Shown here: piece by piece, positions 57,536 to 64,000 of the stretch | Position numbering within the stretch: the stretch's first letter is position 1 | Layout of the letters: every line of letters begins with the position of its first letter | NCBI GenBank assembly: GCA_021927905.1 | Contig: BLLK01000047.1 | Location: forward strand, 3,534,001-3,598,000 | Reading direction: 5' to 3' | DNA: 64,000 nt | DNA from: Chaetoceros tenuissimus | Taxonomy: Eukaryota; Bacillariophyta; Thalassiosirophyceae; Chaetocerotales; Chaetocerotaceae | Program-made: the position numbers and the translations under genes | The notes under the pieces: generated by a model | Databases searched by the model: none | The model's input: only the letters and a program-made list of their open reading frames with translations | Told to the model about the DNA's origin: nothing

Positions 57536-58666
57536 ATGTCAGCTTCATCCTCTCAAGCTTCGAAGCGGCCTAGGGTAGATAGGGACAACGATGCGCAGCA
57601 TCAATCGTCAACACAGCCACAAAAGACCACAAGAGGAAATCGCAAAACTATCTTCACAGTAAACGATGCGACAGAATTATATAATAAATCAACCAGAATA
57701 TTTGATGAAACTAGCGAGTTACTAGATGAAGCAAGAAATATATGTCACAAAGCGGGACTTACTGTTGATGCAAATATTCTAGATGCAAGCTATCAATCTC
57801 CTTTCTTATCCACATATCCGGGGTCATCTTCATCTAACAAACCAGCAGATGGAATTGTGAACAATATTGAGAATCCAATGTTGAATGCTTATAAGCCAAT
57901 ACTGTCCACAACAGGTGGTCACTCAAATACAGATCATATCATACAAGTCACAGGAGACTATAGAGCAGATACTATTGCAGAATATAAACGTAGACTCAAA
58001 CGGAGGGCACGAGCTATGAAACCAGAAGAACGTGGTTCAGATCGATGGGATTTACCAAGAATTCAAGGTAGTAGACGAAGAAGAATTCTTCGAGAAAAAG
58101 ATTTACCCACTGCTCCTCCAGAGCCTCCTCCATCGGGTTATGTACTATTTGTTGCCATGATGACTTGTAAAATCCGTCACGATCGTCCAAATGCTCACCA
58201 TGATCAAATTCGTGTCGTGAAGGAAATTAGTAAGATATGGAAGTATGCAATGACAGATGCTGATAGAGATTATTACATTGATTTTGCGGCACAAGCAAAA
58301 GAAGAGTATGATAAGCAACATGAAGAATTTCGGGCAACAGGATCGTACAAACCTTCCAAGATTTTTACTAGATTGGGGAATGATGCCAATGGACCATGGG
58401 TGAGAATTGCCCATCATGAAAAAAATGCCTTGGAACGTGAGATTTCCAGCTATAAAAATTTCAAATTTCCACCTAGACCTGAAAAAGCAGAAAAACCTGC
58501 TTGGGTTACCAAGGTTGAGTTGCAAGTTCAAAGAGGATCGCAACAGAAGCGTGCTAGAGAGGAGAAATTGAAGAAGGAGCGAAAGCAATATTTAGAAAAG
58601 CTCAAGAAAGAGAGTAAACAAAAGATGCAAAGATTGACAGATGGTGCATTGACTTTTTACAAATAA
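57536..58666 (+). CDS. HMG-box protein
   Basis: Intronless, 376 aa. One HMG box at about residues 196-268: PPSGYVLFVAMM, then EISKIWKYAMTDADRDYYIDFA and KEEYDKQHEEF, matching the three-helix DNA-bending domain including the W-x-x-(M/L)(T/S) core. Before it are a Ser/Gln-rich N-terminus with a likely nuclear signal (SKRPRVDR), a short helical segment (TELYNKSTRIFDETSELLDE) and a very basic block (YKRRLKRRARAMKPEERG, SRRRRILREKD). The C-terminus is a Lys/Glu/Arg-rich helix. By family a chromatin or transcription factor; target genes unknown. Confidence 0.88.
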   Translation: MSASSSQASKRPRVDRDNDAQHQSSTQPQKTTRGNRKTIFTVNDATELYNKSTRIFDETSELLDEARNICHKAGLTVDANILDASYQSPFLSTYPGSSSSNKPADGIVNNIENPMLNAYKPILSTTGGHSNTDHIIQVTGDYRADTIAEYKRRLKRRARAMKPEERGSDRWDLPRIQGSRRRRILREKDLPTAPPEPPPSGYVLFVAMMTCKIRHDRPNAHHDQIRVVKEISKIWKYAMTDADRDYYIDFAAQAKEEYDKQHEEFRATGSYKPSKIFTRLGNDANGPWVRIAHHEKNALEREISSYKNFKFPPRPEKAEKPAWVTKVELQVQRGSQQKRAREEKLKKERKQYLEKLKKESKQKMQRLTDGALTFYK

Positions 58667-58862
58667 GGTTCTAGACGAATGCTCGAAAATATTCTGTTTT
58701 GGACAGACAATTGCTTTATTCGCATATCTACTCGCCTTACGTATAGAGATTGAAGCTTCTGAACTCTAAACCAAATGGAAACGAGCTCCGAATCTTAAAA
58801 TAGACATACTTAGACATGGTGTGATACATAAAAAGTTCTAAACTTTTTGTAAATCTATTATG

Positions 58863-59141
58863 TTATATGCCAAAGATAGCTCCAACTAAGATGAAACCTA
58901 GACTCATTCCAGCACCTGCTAGAGCATAGGTACCTAACGCAGACCCAACACTTTGCTGATTTTGTTCGGAAGGTGCAAATGCAGGTTGATTCATTTGTGT
59001 CTGATTTTGCAATGAAGATGCGTTTTCCTCTTCTTGCTTCTTTACTACTGCAGATATAGCTGCTTTATTCTTTCTTGGATCCCTAACAACTGTACGGGAT
59101 GTCCCTTGTTTTGCCAATCTTATGCAACTTTGTCGAAACAT
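58863..59141 (-). CDS. small single-TM protein, possibly mitochondrial
   Basis: 92 aa, intronless. N-terminus MFRQSCIRLAKQGTSRTVVR is basic and amphipathic, as in mitochondrial presequences. A Gln/Asn-rich linker follows, then a hydrophobic C-terminal segment (YALAGAGMSLGFILVGAIFG) with a GxxxG-like pattern. Reads as a small organelle inner-membrane protein; family not recognised. Length and coding character are marginal but the composition is convincing. Confidence 0.6.
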   Translation of the reverse strand: MFRQSCIRLAKQGTSRTVVRDPRKNKAAISAVVKKQEEENASSLQNQTQMNQPAFAPSEQNQQSVGSALGTYALAGAGMSLGFILVGAIFGI

Positions 59142-59632
59142 TTTGTAAAATTGCGCGACCTATGCCTTGAAGAAATATTGGTGAACTAAATACTGTACCA
59201 TAGTATCTCTAGATTGACACTGTATCACTCTCCTCACTTCCTCTTCTCTTGGTGGGAAGACTGCATAGTAAGCAGAGTGATCAAAGATTCATAGCGTACG
59301 TAGTAATAGTATGGAACTTCACGAACAAATTTTAGAAGGGATGTCCATGCGACAACCGTTAGGAAATGGAATTTTTGGAAGTGGAACGGACTCCAAATAT
59401 ATCGTGGAAAATACTATAATAGTATAAATAGGTCCATTGACAGAAGTCATTTTATTCTTACAAGCGTTTTGCCCTCATTTTTTAGAGAAACTTTGTGCTA
59501 TTTCGTGCACCCCTTTCTAAAGTTTCTTCTGGCTCGTGATCTTCGTACTTAAAACAATCGTGCCATTCCCTATATTGCAACTCTTTATCAATAATTACTA
59601 TTGAATCAAACATAAGATCAAGCACTACCAAT
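59142..59632. promoter_or_regulatory. divergent intergenic region
   Basis: Between the 92-aa gene (minus) and the coiled-coil gene (plus). No RNA gene seen. The ATG at 59633 near its right end may be the true start of the coiled-coil gene in a different frame (see findings). Confidence 0.4.
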
Positions 59633-59693
59633 ATGACTGCAGAAGCAGGGCTTGACTCTCCTACATCAGTCGCTGTCGACACCTTTTTGGCAG

Positions 59694-62609
59694 ATGCAAA
59701 AGGATGTTGATTCCTTAGCCAACACAAAGAAAAACTTAACGCATGACTTTGAAGAAATGGTAAATGGGATTGATGCAGAAGACCGTGAACTTGGAAAGGA
59801 AGTAGAAAAAGTGATTCACGATACACCTAGTATTATTGATGAAACCGATGATGCAACCTCTGCCTCTGGGGCATCTGAAAACTTTTCTCTTTTTCTAAAT
59901 CAGAATAAATCCAGCGCTTGGCAAGATGCAGACGTGGACGGAGAACTAGATGCTGCTGTTCAAAGAGCAATTCTTGGTTCAGACTCCATGTCACAGGTAT
60001 CAAAGATGGATGATGACGATAACTTTAGCGTTTCATCTAATGCAAAGTCTGTCTCATCTGTCAAGTCGGCTGTACAGCTTCGTTTGGAAAGTAGAAAGAA
60101 GCCTGAAGCTCTAACACAGGAAGCGTACGAAGCTAAGCTCGCTGCTGCAGAAGAGAGAAAGCTTTCTTATATGCAAGAGATAGCTGAAAAGAGGCATAGT
60201 CGTCTAAAAAAGGTATCTAGTGCTAGAAGTGTCTTGGAAGAGAAGCATGATGCTGAGATTGAGTCTAGAAGGAAATTACTTGACATGAAACTACACGGTG
60301 CATCTGAGCGAAAAGATTATTTTCTCACTAGTAAAATGGATCAACTTCGTGCCAAGAACGAGAAAGTTTCCAGTACACTTAGTATTCTCGAGCAACAAAA
60401 GGATGAAGAAGCTCAGGCCATTAGACAGAAATGGGAGGCTAAGATTGAAAAGGCAAATATGAAGAAGGAAAGTACCTTCCAAGAGTTTTCGGAGAAGATG
60501 CAAGCTAAAATGGACAAGATTGCTCAGAGTAAGGACACTGCAAAATCGGCCATTCAGACTTTGAGCAAAAAGATTGAAGAAAAGATGGATGCAGCAAGAG
60601 TGCGAAAGGAAGAATTTGATTTGCAGACCCAGAGTAAAGTGGAAGGGTATGTTCACAAGACTCAGGAACGTAAGGAGCTTCTACTGAAATCTACCCACGA
60701 CAATGCATCTTCCAAGAGACTTGAACTTGAAGAAAAGAGTCGTTTGGCAGCTGAGAGAAAACAGCAACTATTGGAAGAGAAGAAAAAGAAAGTGAAGGCT
60801 TACCTCGAACTTGCTTACAAACGAGGACAAGAAGCAACAAAGAAAAAAGAGGAGATGTCTTGTACAGAGTTGCAAGAGCTTGGAGAAGCACCTGATCTGT
60901 CATTGTTGTCTATCAGTGAAGAGAGAGAGTTTGATCCTATGGATGATAAAAATCAAGATTTAATTGAAAAATTGGCATTGCAATGGTTGGATGATGAGAA
61001 CTCAGTTGCTAGTTTTTCAACTCAAACTTCTAAAAAGAGCAAAGCTCAGTTGCGTCTTGAAAAATACCAAAAAGCAACCCCACGTAAGTCAGATATTGAT
61101 GCAAAGTTGGAGGCAGCAGCGACTCGTAGAGAAAGTCTTCTGGAATCATCGGTCAAGGGAGCTCTTGAAACTAACGAAAAGATTAACAAGGTTCAGAGCA
61201 AGCAAGAAGCGAAGAAGGAGAAGGTAGCAAAGATGCAGGAGAAATTGGAAGCAAAGTTACTGGCGGCTTTGGAGAGAAAGGAGGCAGTTCTGGCAAAGCG
61301 AACCAAAAAGGCTTCTAGTTCCGTCTGTTCTGACAAAGGAAAGCGAGCTTTGGAGAAGAAGCAGAAAATGGTGGAGAAGATTAGGAATAAGTCTGAACGT
61401 AAGCTTGATAGTGCTTCAAGTCGTAGACAACAGTTGAAGGACTTGGAACGTCAAAAGAAAGAAATCATGATGCTCAGACGTGAAATGGCGAAATCTTTGA
61501 ATACAGAAGATAAGCTTGAGTCTATGCAGAAGAAGCTTGATGGTAAAATGGCTTCAGCTATTGAGCGTAAAGCGCAATATATTGCAGCAAAACAGGCGAA
61601 GGCTGCGGAGCATATCTCGTCAACAATAGAGAGAGGTCAAGAGGCTCTCCATGAAGAAGATGACGATGTGAGTGTGACCAAGACTAGGGTAGAAGAGAAG
61701 TTAGAAGCAGCAGAACGTAGAAGACAAGCTCAATTGAAAAAGGACAAGGAGAAGCGTGAAAAAATCAATGCTAGACGTAGAAAGGCTAGAGAATTAGCTC
61801 TTCAAAGACGTGCTGAGCGTAGGGACATCGAAGGATGGGAAGAAGAGTCTTTGGCACCTGTGAATGAAGATGAAGAGATGTCCCAAGCTGATTTGAGCGT
61901 TGTTTCAAAGCTCAAACCAAGAGATTCAGCATCAGAAGAAGATAACGAAAGTATGGCTAGTGCAGCTCTTGACCAACGACGTCTCGCAGCAAAGCAACAA
62001 CTGGTTGAAGAAATCCGCCTAGCGAATGAAGCCAAAATGCAAGAGATGGAGAGGCTCACCGAAGAAATCCGAAGAGCTCCTAGACGAAGTGAAAGACCAA
62101 GTACTGCTGCAAGCTTTGGTACCATAGATACTAATGAAGTTCTCTCTTTTGACGAAGGAGAAATGGACAACGTGAGTATTAGTGGTCTCTCTGCGCTCCA
62201 AAATAACGAGAACAAAACCGAAGCAAATAAGAAGGCACAAGCTGCTCTCGCCCTAGCTGAACTTGATATCAAACTGTCCGAAATTCAGCTCATGCAAGCA
62301 ATTTTGTTGGCTGAGGAGGCAAGTCTCAGTGGCAAGTCCGAATTCAAGACTACTGAGAAGAGTGTTGAAGACTTACAAAGAGTCAAGGTTACTAAGGAGT
62401 TTGAACGAGAGAAGAGAAGGAAGGAACGGAAGGCAGCACTTAAGCAAAAGGCAAAGACCTTTTTCGCTCACACTGTGAGACAAGCTAATGTTGCAAAGAG
62501 GAGAACAGCACAAACATTGTCTGACATTAAATCTAAGCTTGAACAGACAGAACTGGACAAGCTAGTTCTACGCAGACCATCGTCAGCCCAGCCAAGTGCT
62601 CAGCAATAA
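59694..62609 (+). CDS. long coiled-coil protein with stathmin-like repeats
   Basis: 971 aa from ATG 59694, intronless. After an acidic N-terminal 130 residues the protein is almost entirely charged helix. About ten segments share the pattern (E/A)KLxAAxxR(R/K)xxxL: for example EAKLAAAEERKLSYMQEIAEK, IDAKLEAAATRRESLL, LEAKLLAALERKEAVLAK, VEEKLEAAERRRQAQLKK. This closely resembles the tubulin-binding helix of stathmin ([20 protein letters not shown]). A microtubule or cytoskeletal role is therefore my inference. The C-terminus is basic (FFAHTVRQANVAKRR) with a Ser/Pro/Gln tail. Start is uncertain: an alternative ATG at 59633 opens a plausible N-terminus in another frame that runs out of frame near 59695. 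Confidence 0.8.
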   Translation: MQKDVDSLANTKKNLTHDFEEMVNGIDAEDRELGKEVEKVIHDTPSIIDETDDATSASGASENFSLFLNQNKSSAWQDADVDGELDAAVQRAILGSDSMSQVSKMDDDDNFSVSSNAKSVSSVKSAVQLRLESRKKPEALTQEAYEAKLAAAEERKLSYMQEIAEKRHSRLKKVSSARSVLEEKHDAEIESRRKLLDMKLHGASERKDYFLTSKMDQLRAKNEKVSSTLSILEQQKDEEAQAIRQKWEAKIEKANMKKESTFQEFSEKMQAKMDKIAQSKDTAKSAIQTLSKKIEEKMDAARVRKEEFDLQTQSKVEGYVHKTQERKELLLKSTHDNASSKRLELEEKSRLAAERKQQLLEEKKKKVKAYLELAYKRGQEATKKKEEMSCTELQELGEAPDLSLLSISEEREFDPMDDKNQDLIEKLALQWLDDENSVASFSTQTSKKSKAQLRLEKYQKATPRKSDIDAKLEAAATRRESLLESSVKGALETNEKINKVQSKQEAKKEKVAKMQEKLEAKLLAALERKEAVLAKRTKKASSSVCSDKGKRALEKKQKMVEKIRNKSERKLDSASSRRQQLKDLERQKKEIMMLRREMAKSLNTEDKLESMQKKLDGKMASAIERKAQYIAAKQAKAAEHISSTIERGQEALHEEDDDVSVTKTRVEEKLEAAERRRQAQLKKDKEKREKINARRRKARELALQRRAERRDIEGWEEESLAPVNEDEEMSQADLSVVSKLKPRDSASEEDNESMASAALDQRRLAAKQQLVEEIRLANEAKMQEMERLTEEIRRAPRRSERPSTAASFGTIDTNEVLSFDEGEMDNVSISGLSALQNNENKTEANKKAQAALALAELDIKLSEIQLMQAILLAEEASLSGKSEFKTTEKSVEDLQRVKVTKEFEREKRRKERKAALKQKAKTFFAHTVRQANVAKRRTAQTLSDIKSKLEQTELDKLVLRRPSSAQPSAQQ

Positions 62610-63064
62610 GTCGAGTACTAAATTTTCTCATAAATCAAAGTGTGAATAGTAATTTTAATCTAATCGTTTTTAATTAAAGTACACACCGGATTCTTGCTTA
62701 CAAATTCATCGTTTCATATTGAAACTATTTTAAATAGTGAACTGACCGAAGATGGGTGTCCAAAGAAAACCCTCCATCTCGCTTGCCTCCATCTAGGGTG
62801 AAGGAATGTTATTGTCATGAATTTCTAATATTCTGCGATAAATGTAGATTGCATTTCTAGATAGATATTATATTGACATGGACTCTTCAATCTCCCACTC
62901 GGATAACCCCTCAACAATTTTTAAAATTACAAGTATGATAGCCATAGTCATGATGTAGAATAAGCTCAAAATTAAGGCAGTCAAAATACCCAACCTTTTT
63001 TATACATTACCTTGATTAAAAGATTTTGTCATGATTACTATTCATACACCTCTTATTCAAGTTA
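62610..63064. other. convergent intergenic region
   Basis: Between the 3' ends of the coiled-coil gene and SmB. AT-rich, with no coding frame, RNA gene or repeat that I can support. Confidence 0.4.
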
Positions 63065-63769
63065 TTAATATCCGCCAGGTGGAGGAGGAGGCATACCTCT
63101 CCCCATACCCATTGGCATACCAACTCCAGCAACAGGCGCACCTCCCAATCCCAATGGAGCTTGTCCAGGCAATCCAACCGGTGGAGCAGGAATAGACCCT
63201 CTTCCAGCACCAACTGCGATTCCTGGACCACCTGGAGCCAATCTTCCAGCTGCAGATGGAGGAGGAGGAGCCTCTACTGCGATACTAACCACATTTTCTC
63301 CTCTTAAAATAATCAATCCCAAATTTCTCTTTTCTTGTCTTTCTTCTACAATATTCTGTTTTGTTCCTTTGATATAACGAAATTCTTCCGTGTCACTTAA
63401 TACAAGATTGAGATGTCTGTCAAATGCAAGGAATGTTCCTGCTACGGTTCGTCCGTCGGTAAGTGTTATGCGGAGTCTATGCTCTACATATCGTAATAGT
63501 TTAGATCCTTTTCCGTTTGGCTATTTTTTAGAAAATGAAAATTGATTTGTGTCAGTGAGATGAATATGTGGGTCATGTAAACTATACAAGGTGAACTTTT
63601 TAATTTTCAGGCATTCAAATAAAGTTGAATAGCTTTGTAAACAAGTACATGACATGAAAGGACTATAGCTAGTTTCATGAAAATTCATGACAGATAACAG
63701 ATGTGTACACTAGCTAGCAGATATTATGTCTAAAGCCCTTTCCACTCGATATATATGCAAACTCACCAT
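63065..63769 (-). CDS. SNRPB: small nuclear ribonucleoprotein SmB
   Basis: Two exons on the minus strand: 63769-63767 (the ATG alone) and 63520-63065, separated by a 246-nt intron (GTGAGT...AAATAG), giving 152 aa. Sm motif 1 is seen in VEHRLRITLTDGRTVAGTFL and DRHLNLVLSD, Sm motif 2 in GLIILRGENVVSI. The C-terminal half is Pro/Gly/Ala-rich (PPPPSAAGRLAPGG, ending MGRGMPPPPPGGY), the hallmark of SmB among the seven Sm proteins. It is shorter than human SmB (about 230-240 aa). A core component of the spliceosomal U1, U2, U4 and U5 snRNPs. The N-terminal M-PNGKGSKLL fits SmB proteins starting near K-x-S-K, which supports the one-codon first exon. Confidence 0.93.
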
Positions 63770-64000
63770 ATTTTAAATCCTTTTTTTCTTCAGATAAATT
63801 GGAGAAAGTGATTTTTATTGCTATGGCTACGATTGCTCAAACAACAATACTAATTCCATTGAAATAGGCAAGAAAAGTAAAAAAATCGGTGGCTTCTCCC
63901 GTCGTCGTCGGAGGGTTTTGTAAATAGCTATGGTAACGACACCTAAGTAGCTAGCTATCGCAACACGTATCTTTTGAAAGAAAAACACATCATTGATGAT
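63770..64000. other. 5' flank of SmB
   Basis: Promoter and 5' leader of SmB on the minus strand. Contains a short (CGT)n-like run at about 63901-63909. No other gene is seen before the window ends. Confidence 0.4.

Noticed and set aside
59670-59694. A 25-nt intron (GTCGCT...TTGGCAG) joining ATG 59633 to the coiled-coil frame
   Set aside because: Frame closes, but it is far shorter than any other intron here and the donor is poor; a frameshift or later start is simpler.
1-64000. Retrovirus-like, LTR or Polinton-type elements
   Set aside because: I saw no reverse transcriptase, integrase, capsid or long terminal repeats anywhere; the only mobile element recognised is the hAT DNA transposon.

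Overview
The window reads as nuclear DNA of a stramenopile alga, most likely a diatom. Evidence: AT-rich sequence, densely packed genes with many short GT-AG introns (49 to 246 nt, mostly 62 to 100), a secreted protein with long Pro-Ser ('SSEPSLLPS') tracts and Cys modules ending in CCACGG, and a set of plain eukaryotic housekeeping genes (SmB, lariat debranching enzyme, an Integrator subunit, a PXA-PX sorting nexin). The genus cannot be fixed from the sequence alone. All introns below were placed by eye and checked for frame closure; none is supported by transcripts.

Layout. 1-6.6 kb: a CYFDRYSAP-repeat protein convergent with a peptide deformylase; then a gene-poor stretch holding a 1,710-bp hAT-family DNA transposon (22-bp inverted ends, perfect 8-bp target duplication, broken transposase tail) and a tRNA-Met(CAT). 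6.6-16.4 kb: a DHRS1-like short-chain dehydrogenase, a prolyl-4-hydroxylase-like oxygenase, and a 1,933-aa sorting nexin. 16.4-22.9 kb: a ten-exon gene fusing DUF1800 and DUF1501, which in bacteria are usually separate neighbouring genes. 23.4-27 kb: a Lys-rich unknown protein, and a four-TM membrane protein whose third exon carries two in-frame stops that sit exactly inside a possible in-frame 120-nt intron. 27.3-39.2 kb: an INTS1-like gene divergent from an ELMO-domain protein with a synuclein-like 11-mer tail, two small unknown genes, and DBR1 with an RG-rich N-terminus. 39.6-56.5 kb: one 23-exon gene that closes in frame to a 5,052-aa secreted, C-terminally anchored mosaic protein. 56.5-64 kb: a probable organellar small protein, an HMG-box protein, a 92-aa membrane protein, a 10-fold stathmin-like coiled-coil protein, and SmB, whose start codon stands alone in exon 1.

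There is no operon logic; genes are independent units in mixed orientation. A loose theme is RNA processing (DBR1, SmB, INTS1-like), probably coincidental. The best candidates for undescribed biology are the giant surface protein (39631-56450), the secreted DUF1800-DUF1501 fusion (16435-22853), the possible intronization event at 26147-26266, and the stathmin-like array (59694-62609).
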